Under the pieces are notes generated by a model. That model was not told the DNA's origin. It saw nothing but the letters and a program-made list of their open reading frames with translations, and made no database searches. This document shows, one piece after another, positions 53,847 to 62,553 of a stretch of 64,000 nt of DNA (position 1 is the stretch's first letter; every line of letters starts with the position of its first letter). The position numbers were made by a program, and so were the translations under genes. The stretch is from NCBI GenBank assembly GCA_963714795.1, contig CAVQPS010000008.1:62001-126000 (forward strand), in the 5' to 3' direction. The DNA comes from DATIXJ01 sp963714795. Lineage in GTDB: Bacteria; Bacteroidota; Ignavibacteria; UBA10030; SZUA-254.

Positions 53847-54674
53847 ATGCCGAACCCACAGAACGAAAACGCTCCGCTTTTTTCCATCATCACGCCGACA
53901 TTCAACCAGGGGCAATTCATCGAGGAAACGATCCGCTCGGTTCTCGACCAGCATTATCCTCGCATCGAGCATATCGTGATGGATGCCGGCTCGACCGATA
54001 AGACGATTTCCGTTCTGAAAAATTTTCCTCACATCGATTGGGTTTCCGAAAAGGACCGCGGGCAAACACACGCGGTGAATAAAGGCGTTGTGAAAGCGAA
54101 AGGCGAGATCATCGGGTGGATCAATTCCGACGATATTTTCCTGCCCGGTGCGTTCGTTGCAGTGGCGGAAAAATTCAAAGCGGAACCGGAATGTTCTGTT
54201 GTCTTCGGCAATTATCACGCCGTCGATGAGAGCGGAAAGATATTGTATTCGACAACGGGGTTTTGCGGAAGGTATGAAGAGATGATCCGGTGGTGGGATT
54301 ACACATTTGCGATTCACCAGCCGACCGTCTTCGTGCGGAAAGAAGTTTTCGGTATTGCCGGCTTGCTCGATGAATCGTATCATTATGCGATGGATTATGA
54401 ATGGTGGCTGCGCGTGGCGATGCATTACCGGTTTCATCATATTCCGAAATTTCTGGCAACGTACCGGATGCATCGCGATGCGAAGACGTTTGCACCGCTC
54501 GAACAATTTGTCTATCCTGAACAGTTGCGCGCATCGAAGAAGCATTGGGGCACATTCTTGCAGCCGCGGTATTGGAAATACCGGATGTCATACCGGATGT
54601 GGCTTTTGCGGAAGGCGAAAGAAACTCTGCACAATCCCGCTTTGCAGGATTGGCATGATGGAACGAAGATGTAG
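53847..54674 (+). CDS. GT2 glycosyltransferase
   Basis: 275 residues. Motifs: LFSIITPTFNQGQFIEETIR, IVMDAGSTDKT, VSEKDRGQTHAVNKGVVKAK, metal site WINSDDIFLPG and the DYEWWLRVAMHY acceptor region. The WINSDD form is typical of a GT2 group acting on surface glycans. It is closed by a stretch of repeats, so the second half of the cluster may be a separate transcript. Confidence 0.9.
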   Translation: MPNPQNENAPLFSIITPTFNQGQFIEETIRSVLDQHYPRIEHIVMDAGSTDKTISVLKNFPHIDWVSEKDRGQTHAVNKGVVKAKGEIIGWINSDDIFLPGAFVAVAEKFKAEPECSVVFGNYHAVDESGKILYSTTGFCGRYEEMIRWWDYTFAIHQPTVFVRKEVFGIAGLLDESYHYAMDYEWWLRVAMHYRFHHIPKFLATYRMHRDAKTFAPLEQFVYPEQLRASKKHWGTFLQPRYWKYRMSYRMWLLRKAKETLHNPALQDWHDGTKM

Positions 54675-54806
54675 CCGCAACCTTTATGGTTGCGCTTTGG
54701 GGTGGGGTTGTTCAAAAAGTCTTTGCGAGCGGAGCGAAGCAATCTGATCGCTCAAGATTCGATACGAAAATGAGATTGCCCCAAGGGGGTCTCTTAGGGA
54801 CGACCT
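54671..54806. repeat. GTAGCCGCAACC element followed by a GCGAGC-GAAGCAATCT element
   Basis: GTAGCCGCAACC/GGTTGCG is a short relative of 48919. After it, CTTTGCGAGCGGAGCGAAGC begins a second family with AATCT/AGATT arms, widely dispersed in environmental genomes. No gene is visible. Confidence 0.65.
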
Positions 54807-54819
54807 GAAAACCATTCCT

Positions 54820-54902
54820 GTCATTCCCACACGTTTTAAGTGGGAATCCAGAGTCACGTTTTGCACCGTTCTGGATTCCCGATAAGAGCATTCGGGAATG
54901 AC
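54820..54902. repeat. GTCATTCCC / GGGAATGAC palindromic element
   Basis: Bounded by GTCATTCCC and GGGAATGAC, with GGGAATCCAGA / TCTGGATTCCC-type inner arms. It is another member of the family at 14992, 34582 and 61417. Confidence 0.8.
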
Positions 54903-54919
54903 AGGGAATGGATGGGGTG

Positions 54920-54983
54920 GTGTCAGGTCTTACGACCTGACACATTCCGGTGCTCTTTTCAGTCGGGTCGAAAGACCCGACTG
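54920..54983. repeat. Two related small palindromes directly before a GT4 start
   Basis: GTGTCAGGTC TTAC GACCTGACAC (54920-54943) and CAGTCGGGTC GAAA GACCCGACTG (54960-54983): both perfect 10-base stems with tetraloops. The second ends 11 bases before the ATG at 54995, so it may affect translation of that gene. Confidence 0.8.
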
Positions 54984-54994
54984 CACAAAAAAAA

Positions 54995-56026
54995 ATGAAT
55001 ATTTATTTCATCACATATAAATTCCAACACCATTACTCGATCTCCGGGTACAACCGGCTCGCGGAATTTCTTCCCTGCCGCGAAATTACGGTGCCGCCCC
55101 GGATCGGCAGAGCGCTTGAAAAAATCTACACGCTCAAAATGCGCGAAGAGCTGAAAACCAAAACCGGCTTGCTCGGATACTTCCCGGAATGCCTCTACCT
55201 CGAATGGCGTACACGCCTGCACTCGTCTCTCCCGGGGCGACGCCTTTTCCATTTCGTCCACCCGGAAAATTCCTTTTATTTCACTGCAAAAATAAAACAT
55301 TCACCGAAGACCAAACTTATTGCAACCTATCACCAGCCGCCGGAAGAATCGCGGCAATATATCGTCCAAATGGACGCCATCAAACGGCTCGATGCCGTCA
55401 TCTTGTTAAGCGAAAGCCAGCGTGAATTCTTCGAACCGGTTGTCGGGAACGACAAAATCCATGTTATCCCGCACGGTATCGATTTAACATTTTTCTCTCC
55501 CGCAGTTCGACGGCCGGAACAGAAAAAGATTATTGCCGTCGGAAACTGGCTTCGCGATTTCCCGACGCTCGCTCCCGCTTTGGCAATACTGCAGAAGTTT
55601 GCGCCGGATATTCATTGCGACGTCGTTTCGCTGGAGAAAAACCGGCAGTTCTTTTCGGAATTAAAAAATGTTACATTTCATACCGGCATTTCCGACGAAC
55701 AATTGCTGAAAATGTATCACGAAGCATCAGCGGCAGTGCTCTCGTTAACCGGCGCCGCGGCGAACAACGCGCTTCTCGAAGCGATGGCGTGCGGTCTGCC
55801 GGTTGTTGCGACCGATCTTCCCGCAATCCGCGAATATACGACGGCAAACGGCTGCCGGTACGTAACGCCAAAAAATCTCGACCGCCTTGCCGATGAGGTG
55901 ATCGCTCTCCTGTCCGATGAATCGCTGATGCGGAATATGGGAAAAGCGAATGCCGCTCATGTTCAGCGGTTCAACTGGAATGCAATTGCGGAACAAACAA
56001 TGAACCTCTACAAACAATTATCCTGA
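54995..56026 (+). CDS. GT4 glycosyltransferase
   Basis: 343 residues. Motifs: NIYFITYKFQHHYSISGYNR, IATYHQPPEESRQYIV, DAVILLSESQREFFEPVVG, VIPHGIDLTFFSPAV and the donor region AAANNALLEAMACGLPVVAT. The ATG follows a run of A residues just after a palindrome, without a ribosome site; an upstream start is unlikely because it would run through the repeat. It probably extends the second cluster's glycan. Confidence 0.9.
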   Translation: MNIYFITYKFQHHYSISGYNRLAEFLPCREITVPPRIGRALEKIYTLKMREELKTKTGLLGYFPECLYLEWRTRLHSSLPGRRLFHFVHPENSFYFTAKIKHSPKTKLIATYHQPPEESRQYIVQMDAIKRLDAVILLSESQREFFEPVVGNDKIHVIPHGIDLTFFSPAVRRPEQKKIIAVGNWLRDFPTLAPALAILQKFAPDIHCDVVSLEKNRQFFSELKNVTFHTGISDEQLLKMYHEASAAVLSLTGAAANNALLEAMACGLPVVATDLPAIREYTTANGCRYVTPKNLDRLADEVIALLSDESLMRNMGKANAAHVQRFNWNAIAEQTMNLYKQLS

Positions 56027-56029
56027 CCT

Positions 56030-57277
56030 GTGAAGAATATCGTCGCGATCAATACGGCAAATGCGGGAGGCGGAGCGGAAAAAGTAGCGTACGGTCTCTG
56101 CAAAGAACTGCACGTCCGCGGCTACGACTCGAAAATGCTTGCCCGCCGCATCGATTATAATGCCGACCCGTTGGCGAAAGAGCTTGTCGTTCCCGTTCCC
56201 GGCAGTGACGCCATGTATTCCGCAGGAAATTTTCTGGATCAAATTTTTTCCACCCATTCGTTATTTTACCTGCCGACGCTGAAAGTGTCTTCGATGGAGA
56301 TCGTCCGGCAGGCGGATGTCATCCACCTGCACAATATGCACGGCTATTATTTCAACATGTTCACGATTGCCACCTTGATGAAGAAAAAACCGGTAGTCTG
56401 GACGTTTCACGATATGTGGCCATTCACCGGAAAATGTGTGCATGCATACGACTGCGAACGATACACACATTCGTGCGGGAATTGTCCCCAGCTTTCCGCT
56501 TATCCGAAGCTGACGCGGGATACGAGCCGCATGCTGTTGAAATTAAAGAAACGACTTTTTCAAAAGAAAGATTTCATGATCGTCTCTCCGTCGGAATGGC
56601 TTCGCAGTCATATAGAAAAATCGTTCCTGCGCGATCATCCGGTGAGCGTCATACCCAGCCCGGTTGATACGAGACTCTTCTATCCGGAAAATAAACGGGT
56701 GGCGAGGGAAATAATGCAGATTCCGCACGATAAGAAAGTCATGCTGTTCATTGCAAGCTGGGTGAATTCCATCCCGAGCAAAGGAATCCGTACCTTCAAA
56801 GCATTGTTGAAAGCATTGTACGCGCAGCGCAGCGACCTGTACACGATTGTGATCGGTAATCTGGAGAACAAGACGGTGCTCGGCGATCAGTTTGCCGGAA
56901 AGGAAACGGGCTGGATCGGCAATGCGAACGATTTACGGATGTATTATTCCTCTGCCGACATTCTTGTTTCGCCGACGCTGGCGGAGAACAGTTCCTGCAC
57001 GATCATCGAGGCGATGGCGTGCGGAACGGTTCCGGTTGCGTTTGCGGTCGGCGGTGTGCCGGAACAGATCACCCGTGGTGAAACCGGGTTGCTGATCCAG
57101 CCGAAGAATTTGCAGGAACTCATTCAGGTGGTCGATGCCATTCTGAACCGTGACGACAGGCGTGATGCAATGGCGAAGAAGGCGGCAGAAACCGTGCGTG
57201 CAAAATACTCGTTGGACAGGTTCGTCGAAAAGCATCTGGAAATATATTCATCAGCAATAAAACAAAAACATTTCTGA
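56030..57277 (+). CDS. GT4 glycosyltransferase (colanic-acid WcaC/WcaL-like layout)
   Basis: 415 residues from a GTG 3 bases after the previous stop. Motifs: IVAINTANAGGGAEKVAYGL, HLHNMHGYYFNMFTIATLMK, WTFHDMWPFTGKCVHAYDCE, the Cys pair region CGNCPQLSAYP, VIPSPVDTRLFYPEN and SPTLAENSSCTIIEAMACGT. The HDMWPFTGxCxH set is characteristic of a GT4 group in capsule and O-antigen clusters. It converges on the AlkP gene with no gap to speak of. Confidence 0.92.
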   Translation: MKNIVAINTANAGGGAEKVAYGLCKELHVRGYDSKMLARRIDYNADPLAKELVVPVPGSDAMYSAGNFLDQIFSTHSLFYLPTLKVSSMEIVRQADVIHLHNMHGYYFNMFTIATLMKKKPVVWTFHDMWPFTGKCVHAYDCERYTHSCGNCPQLSAYPKLTRDTSRMLLKLKKRLFQKKDFMIVSPSEWLRSHIEKSFLRDHPVSVIPSPVDTRLFYPENKRVAREIMQIPHDKKVMLFIASWVNSIPSKGIRTFKALLKALYAQRSDLYTIVIGNLENKTVLGDQFAGKETGWIGNANDLRMYYSSADILVSPTLAENSSCTIIEAMACGTVPVAFAVGGVPEQITRGETGLLIQPKNLQELIQVVDAILNRDDRRDAMAKKAAETVRAKYSLDRFVEKHLEIYSSAIKQKHF

Positions 57278-57278
57278 T

Positions 57279-59477
57279 TTATTGATTTGTCTTTTCTTCG
57301 AATGTTATCGAATTAAATATCAAGGCGAGTTCTCTGCTTTCTTTTTGGGTAGCCGGAAAATATTCCGAAAACATAAACTCAACGGTACTCACAGACGGTC
57401 TATTCGGATTGTCCGGAATAAAGACGAAGTGATTCTCCCACTGACTAAATTCTATATTTTTCCATCTTCCCGCTTCTTTACCGTCCACAATAACGGTAAC
57501 GGTTTGATCTCCGCTTTTGAACAGCGACTTGACTGTCGCCGTCAACGTGACCGCAGTTTTCGGAAGTGAAATAAAAATTGATGCGGTTTTGCCGAGTGCC
57601 CAAACAAACGCGTGTCCTCCTTCGCCCGGTTCCTGTTCTTTTGTCCCCCAGCCGGAACGCGTGAAGAATTTTGCACTATCGCTTCCGAAATCGATTATTT
57701 GCACTGCCTGCGGCGGCACCGGAGGGACAAGCCGTCCGATATGTTTCCACGAAGTTCTGTCGAATAAATTTCCGGTGATTGAATACTCGTCGATGAAATC
57801 GTAATATTTATTTCCCGACTGAAGAAGCTCATAATAATAATTGAACTGTCGTTCACGCACTTCGTCCGGACGGATATCGAAAACCGATCTGCCTTCGAAT
57901 TTATCATTCACATTGAGGATGGAGGTGATCGTTGCCGGAATATCGGTCAGCGCTGTCGGTGCATCCGAAATTTTCAGAGGTCCGGCGCTGTGCGGCGGCT
58001 TGACAAGAAGCAACGGCGAGCTGGCACAGACTTTTGAGGCAAAATCTTCCTCGTCATGAAAATCTTTCCCGATATCGTTGTCGGTATTTTTCAAACTGAT
58101 CTGGTTGAGCGATTGCGGAACCCTCCAACAGCCATGGTCCGCCTGCACGACGATCAATGCGTTATCATAAATACCCAATGTTTTCAGTTTATTCAGAAAC
58201 TCAATGAAATGATTGAGACTGCACCGGTCTTGCGCGGTGATATTGTTCCATTCCCACGGGAGAATTTTGCCCGCATACTGGCAATCGGCCGTGACCACGG
58301 TGGGCCAATGTGTCGTAGTGAGATGGATGAATTTGTATAACGGTTTTTCTCTGTCGACCGACATCTTGTTGATGAGGTCTTCCAGAAAATCTTCATTGGC
58401 AAAGTGCCGGAGCGCTTCGAAGTGCTGGACGTTGTCGAAGTGCAGCATCGGTAAGCCGTTTTGATTGTTGTATAAGAATCCCTTGAGGAAAAAGGGGGAT
58501 GTCCGCAGCAATATCAGGCTCATCATCCAGTCGGAATTCGTCCGCTCGTATTCATCCGGTGAAACGCCGTACGGAACAGGAATGTTATACCAGTTTGTAT
58601 ATTTGCCGTAGCGGTACCAATCGATCGTCGATGCGAGATCGACATCGTAACCGTTCTCAAAAAGAACGTTGGGAACGGTTTTTCCCTTGTAAATTGTATC
58701 GGCGAATTGTTCTGCCGGAACATCGTTCTTGTATACCTGTCCGGTAAGAATGGCCGGCATGCTCATCATGGTGGATGGAAACGATCCGGATGTGGAACGG
58801 AAGTACGTAAATCCTTCGAACGCCCGGGAATACCGCGCCGTGTCTTCGGCGATGATCTTCTGAAAAACATCCGATTGAAACTCATCGAGGATGACATGGA
58901 TGACATTTTGTTTTGCTGAAAACCGGAACGTGTTTGACGGAGATTGTGAGTAATCGCTCCCGTTCTTCCAGATATTCGGATGGCTGTAGCTGGTGAATGC
59001 GAGCAGCGCTCCCTCCAGGACGACCAGTGCAATGCTTGCCGTGCGGGCAATTTTGTATGTTGAGCGGTAAAAGACCAGGGAAATCAGTAAGAAAACAATC
59101 CATGCAGATGTATCGATCCAGCCGCGCCATGTGCCGTTCGACAAATCAATATCCGCTTTACCGATAAGCCCGTAATTCCAGACGAAAATATTTTCCTGCA
59201 GCCAGATCAATATTCCGAACATGAACAGTATCGATACATAACGCCTGTACAATTTTTCAGGAAGGAAGAATCCGACCAAACTCAAAACCACGATGTCGAT
59301 CAGCGATGGGCTGAGAAAATTTTTGAGAATCGAACTGAGCGGTACGTGGAATTCCCCAAGATTTCCGCTGTATAATGTAAATGGACCGAACAGGAAAATA
59401 TTCGAGAGAATGAGAATGACCGGCGGTAAGACCGAAAGTATTTTTTCTGTTCTGCTGAACTCGTTCCGTTCCGGCAC
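57279..59477 (-). CDS. AlkP-superfamily (sulfatase / phosphoglycerol-transferase-like) membrane enzyme
   Basis: 732 residues from a GTG with GAGGAG upstream. Five N-terminal membrane helices (for example ILSVLPPVILILSNIFLFGP) precede a periplasmic catalytic domain: NVIHVILDEFQSDVFQKII as the first metal site, GSFPSTMMSMPAILTG with a Ser/Thr nucleophile region, IHLTTTHWPTV and VVQADHGCW with the second metal site. The last 130 residues are a beta-rich extra domain (PPQAVQIIDFGSDSAKFFT). It could move phosphoglycerol or phosphoethanolamine or remove sulfate; the substrate is unclear. It is the third gene of a minus-strand set. Confidence 0.85.
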   Translation of the reverse strand: MPERNEFSRTEKILSVLPPVILILSNIFLFGPFTLYSGNLGEFHVPLSSILKNFLSPSLIDIVVLSLVGFFLPEKLYRRYVSILFMFGILIWLQENIFVWNYGLIGKADIDLSNGTWRGWIDTSAWIVFLLISLVFYRSTYKIARTASIALVVLEGALLAFTSYSHPNIWKNGSDYSQSPSNTFRFSAKQNVIHVILDEFQSDVFQKIIAEDTARYSRAFEGFTYFRSTSGSFPSTMMSMPAILTGQVYKNDVPAEQFADTIYKGKTVPNVLFENGYDVDLASTIDWYRYGKYTNWYNIPVPYGVSPDEYERTNSDWMMSLILLRTSPFFLKGFLYNNQNGLPMLHFDNVQHFEALRHFANEDFLEDLINKMSVDREKPLYKFIHLTTTHWPTVVTADCQYAGKILPWEWNNITAQDRCSLNHFIEFLNKLKTLGIYDNALIVVQADHGCWRVPQSLNQISLKNTDNDIGKDFHDEEDFASKVCASSPLLLVKPPHSAGPLKISDAPTALTDIPATITSILNVNDKFEGRSVFDIRPDEVRERQFNYYYELLQSGNKYYDFIDEYSITGNLFDRTSWKHIGRLVPPVPPQAVQIIDFGSDSAKFFTRSGWGTKEQEPGEGGHAFVWALGKTASIFISLPKTAVTLTATVKSLFKSGDQTVTVIVDGKEAGRWKNIEFSQWENHFVFIPDNPNRPSVSTVEFMFSEYFPATQKESRELALIFNSITFEEKTNQ

Positions 59478-59506
59478 AATGCTCCTCTGCTGAAATTGCG
59501 GTCTGT

Positions 59507-60937
59507 TTATTGGTTTATTCTCGGGTGTGCATGAAAGAGATAACGCGTTCCGGACGACAGTGCTTTCCGTTCGGCGATGGTAAATCGTGAAGCGAGAACT
59601 TTTTCAAAATTACCGAGTTCGTAGTCTGCGTATTGGTCGTCTTTGTTTCTGAGGAGAGTTTTTGCCATGGGGTCGTCTTTCGTGATGAATTCGATAATGA
59701 GGTCACTCTGAAAAGATGCAAGCCAATCGATGAATTCATGAACCGGAATATTCGCGCTGATGACGATATGATGAATCAGTGCGAGGCAGAGGATAAGGTC
59801 GGGTTTGCCGCGATCCTGCAATGATTTCCGTTCAAGACCACGCCATCCTAACTTCGGAGAGCTATCGGCAAGGTTCATGACCAGCGGCAGTATGTTTCGG
59901 TTTTTTTCTTCTTTCATTTCGATATAAAACCGTTCGACGGCGAGATGATCGCTGTCCATCGCAACGACATATTGCGAATTTTCTGCGGCGATCCGTGAGT
60001 ATCGTCCTGTATTCGCTCCGAGATCCCACACAAGATTCCGGCGTTTTTGTATGACAGCAGTTCGGACAAATGCTTCCTTCGAGGCGCCGTCCGTTTCGGT
60101 ATAGCTATTGTGTGTTGCATAATCGGACCATTCCGATTGCGCCTGTTTCCATGTGAGCTTTCCAATAATTTTCTGCAAACGCCGGACGTTCGTTTTTATC
60201 ATTTCCGCATTGAATCCGGATTTCTTCAAATCCTCTTTCACATGCTTGGAAGAATCTGCATACGACTTTTCCATCTTTGACTGAAGAAAAACGTCGGTGA
60301 GCACGCCGGGACGCAAGAGGTCGCGCAGTGACATCATGTTATTGCATTCTTCCGGATCGATGCCGTCTATGTTGCCGCGGAGCCGTGCATGATAAGAAAT
60401 ATTCTTATATGCCTGAAGGAAGAGTGGATAGAGAAACAGCGTGCAGAATTGCCGGTAGCCGCTCCATGGCGAGCCGGGAACGAGCCGCTCGAATGAAGGA
60501 ATGTCGATGAACACCGGTCGCGAACCGATCCATTGAATGTTGAAACTGGTTGCATCCTTCATCGTCATGTTTTCCTTGAGTGCCGAAGCAAGAAGATCGA
60601 GTTGCAACAGCGCAGCGTCCTTCAGCATGCCGAATGTCCATTCGTACGGATACGAAATGAAAGGAATTCTTTCATGCTTGAGGATTCCCGCCCATTCGTT
60701 CGCAAGCGCAGGATCGGGTATCTGCTTCGGATCGGCCTCTTCCGTTCCTACGAGCTTCCCATCTTCCATTGCGCGGCGGAAAAATTTTGTAGACGCAAGG
60801 GCTTTCCATTCTTCCAGAGCACGGGAGCTGATGCCGCGGTAAATTGCATCGTCGAAATAATAAATTCTGCCGTTCCGGTCGCGGAATGAACCGGGTTCAA
60901 TGTTGTTGTTATTTGTGACTGGAGGAGTGTGAGTCAT
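59507..60937 (-). CDS. NoeA-like SAM-dependent methyltransferase
   Basis: 476 residues. The N-terminal half is the NoeA-type region (GSFRDRNGRIYYFDDAIYRG, then EWKALASTKFFRRAMEDGKL and VFIDIPSFERLVPGSPWSGY), ending near 250. The C-terminal half is a class I SAM fold: LVWDLGANTGRYSRIAAENS, VVAMDSDHLAVERFY and LILCLALIHHIVISANIP. NoeA is a nodulation host-specificity protein in rhizobia, where its exact substrate is unsettled. Here it lies between a tiny membrane protein and an AlkP-superfamily enzyme, which suggests modification of a surface glycan or lipid. Confidence 0.85.
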   Translation of the reverse strand: MTHTPPVTNNNNIEPGSFRDRNGRIYYFDDAIYRGISSRALEEWKALASTKFFRRAMEDGKLVGTEEADPKQIPDPALANEWAGILKHERIPFISYPYEWTFGMLKDAALLQLDLLASALKENMTMKDATSFNIQWIGSRPVFIDIPSFERLVPGSPWSGYRQFCTLFLYPLFLQAYKNISYHARLRGNIDGIDPEECNNMMSLRDLLRPGVLTDVFLQSKMEKSYADSSKHVKEDLKKSGFNAEMIKTNVRRLQKIIGKLTWKQAQSEWSDYATHNSYTETDGASKEAFVRTAVIQKRRNLVWDLGANTGRYSRIAAENSQYVVAMDSDHLAVERFYIEMKEEKNRNILPLVMNLADSSPKLGWRGLERKSLQDRGKPDLILCLALIHHIVISANIPVHEFIDWLASFQSDLIIEFITKDDPMAKTLLRNKDDQYADYELGNFEKVLASRFTIAERKALSSGTRYLFHAHPRINQ

Positions 60938-61015
60938 GCCGCCGACGGTGAGATGGGAACGATCCTTTTCTGTTGAAGTTTCGCACGCTGGATGCGGAGA
61001 ATATGGGCAATGTCG

Positions 61016-61210
61016 TTATGCGTCTTCCTGATTTTTTTCTTTTTTTGAAATTCCGAAAAATGCCATGATCCGTTTGCCGAATAATTTGAGGATGACCCAG
61101 ATGCCCGCAACGCCGCCGAGGAGAACTTGCAAGATCATACTGCCTGTTCCCGGGTCGATATAGGCAATGATTGTGCGTATGAAAGCCGGGTTGATGGAGA
61201 AAAGATTCAT
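61016..61210 (-). CDS. Tiny membrane protein with YIDPGTGS motif
   Basis: 64 residues. TIIAYIDPGTGSMILQVLLG lies before a membrane helix (GGVAGIWVILKLFGKRIMAF), and the end is basic (SKKEKNQEDA). The motif DPGTGS-xxxQ recurs in small proteins that I know beside NoeA-like methyltransferases and AlkP-type enzymes. It is the first gene of the minus-strand set. It may anchor or organise the complex; function unknown. Confidence 0.75.
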   Translation of the reverse strand: MNLFSINPAFIRTIIAYIDPGTGSMILQVLLGGVAGIWVILKLFGKRIMAFFGISKKEKNQEDA

Positions 61211-61416
61211 AGATTATCGTTTTCTTTCACAATCGATATTCATTGAAAATGAATTGCCGGCGTTCATATTTTGATAGTATACAAAAAACCGCGATGATGC
61301 ACAATGTGATGCGCTCTTTTCAGGTGACAGAGTTATTCATCCCTTCGTGCAGTCATGCGGAAAATCCTGCTGCTCTTCAGTCTCTCTCGTACATTTCATA
61401 TGCGGATCTCTTCCCT

Positions 61417-61524
61417 GTCATTCCCACATGTTTTAAGGGGGAATCTAAAACTATGTTTCGCTCCGTTCTGGATTCCCGGTAAAAACATTTCCCGAAGGGA
61501 CCCATTTGGGACGGGAATTTTTTG
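61417..61524. repeat. GTCATTCCC-type palindromic element
   Basis: GTCATTCCCACATG at one end, GGGGGAATCT / TGGATTCCCGG inside, and TTTCCCGAAGGGACCC with GGGACGGGAAT at the other. It matches the families at 14992, 34582 and 54820. It lies downstream of the cyclase gene. Confidence 0.7.
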
Positions 61525-61563
61525 GCGTGACATGATTGTAATTATCACTCCGGGGCTTGTCTT

Positions 61564-62223
61564 TTATCCATCAATCATTGCAATTGCTCTCACCGGCGAA
61601 CCGTCCGCATTTTCAATATTCAGGGGTAAACATTGGAACGTAAATATGCCGTCGGGAAGTTTATCGACATTGGTAAGATTCTCGATGAGAATTATTTCCT
61701 TTGCCAGGAGAATGTTATGATTCGGTAATTCTTCTGAATCCAGATCGCTGGCCGTGATAACCTCATCAATCGAAAAAGAATCGATGCCGATTCCTTTCAG
61801 TTTAAATTTTGTCAACCACGTTGCCGCTTCCGTTGTAGGAATCGGACTGTCGTCAAAGTAGCCTTTGGTGTTCCATTTATATTGCCAGCCGGTAAAGAAT
61901 ATGATGAAATCAACTTGACCGATTTTATCTTGGAATGTTTGAAGGAACTTCAGTCCGATTTCTTTTTTATCTTGACAATGAATCACCATTGCTTTCCCGA
62001 TGAATTTGTCGATGGGAAATTTGTCGAGTGATTTTGTGTGCTCGAGTATATGACACGGCGCATCGATATGGGTTCCGGTGTGAAGAACGGTAGTTATTTT
62101 CAGTTCGGCAAACCCGCTCTTCTGAACAGTATTTATCACTTCCAATTTTGGGGGAAGTGTATCGGGGTAGACGGTAATGTTTTCATTAAGAACATGTGTA
62201 AGGTCGATGAGTTTAGTCTGCAT
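61564..62223 (-). CDS. Cyclase-family metal hydrolase (kynurenine formamidase-like)
   Basis: 219 residues. Family motifs: IDLTHVLNENITVYPDTLPP, HTGTHIDAPCHILEHTKSLD (the metal site HTGTHxDAP), DFIIFFTGW and GIGIDSFSID, ending LPLNIENADGSPVRAIAM. Such enzymes hydrolyse amide or related bonds with a Zn or Mn site; kynurenine formamidase is one of several possible activities. The start lies 80 bases after an intrinsic terminator pointing in the same direction (62303-62335), which suggests attenuation of its transcript. Confidence 0.9.
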   Translation of the reverse strand: MQTKLIDLTHVLNENITVYPDTLPPKLEVINTVQKSGFAELKITTVLHTGTHIDAPCHILEHTKSLDKFPIDKFIGKAMVIHCQDKKEIGLKFLQTFQDKIGQVDFIIFFTGWQYKWNTKGYFDDSPIPTTEAATWLTKFKLKGIGIDSFSIDEVITASDLDSEELPNHNILLAKEIILIENLTNVDKLPDGIFTFQCLPLNIENADGSPVRAIAMIDG

Positions 62224-62302
62224 AAATTTTTTTTTGAATGGATTTGTTCGTCCGAAGAGAATTTTATTCCTCTGCCACAGCTTCCGGCATGAATCGCTGT
62301 CA

Positions 62303-62335
62303 ATAAAAATCCCGCACCCATCAGGACGCGGGATA
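62303..62335 (-). terminator. Rho-independent terminator upstream of the cyclase gene
   Basis: Read on the minus strand: ATCCCGC, a 12-base loop, GCGGGAT, then TTTTT. It lies ahead of the cyclase start in the same direction and ends either a small RNA or a leader. Confidence 0.7.
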
Positions 62336-62446
62336 ATCGTTTGATCTTGACAAGATGAAACGGTTAAGGGGGCTTATTTGAAGCCTCTATCCAAATGTAC
62401 GTAACGGCCTGGAAAGAATCAACACCTGCCATGATTTGAGAACAAG
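62303..62446 (-). ncRNA. Candidate small RNA or attenuating leader
   Basis: On the minus strand, TTGTCA (62483-62478), 19 bases, TAAAAT (62458-62453) could start a transcript near 62446 that ends at the terminator. Inside, GAGGCTTCAAATAAGCCCC forms a hairpin. I match it to no known riboswitch or sRNA. It may regulate the cyclase gene 80 bases downstream, or act on its own. Confidence 0.3.
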
Positions 62447-62553
62447 GAAATCATTTTACAAAAAACCGACATTACCTTGACAATCCATTCGATTTTCCTT
62501 ACGTTATTTTACCATGTAATATCATTAATGAATTGTTTTATTTGAAAACGAAT

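Noticed and set aside
53601..54545. Opposite-strand open frame of 314 codons over the GT2 gene
   Set aside because: It crosses two well-supported plus-strand genes and shows no domain; the plus-strand GT2 motifs are unmistakable.
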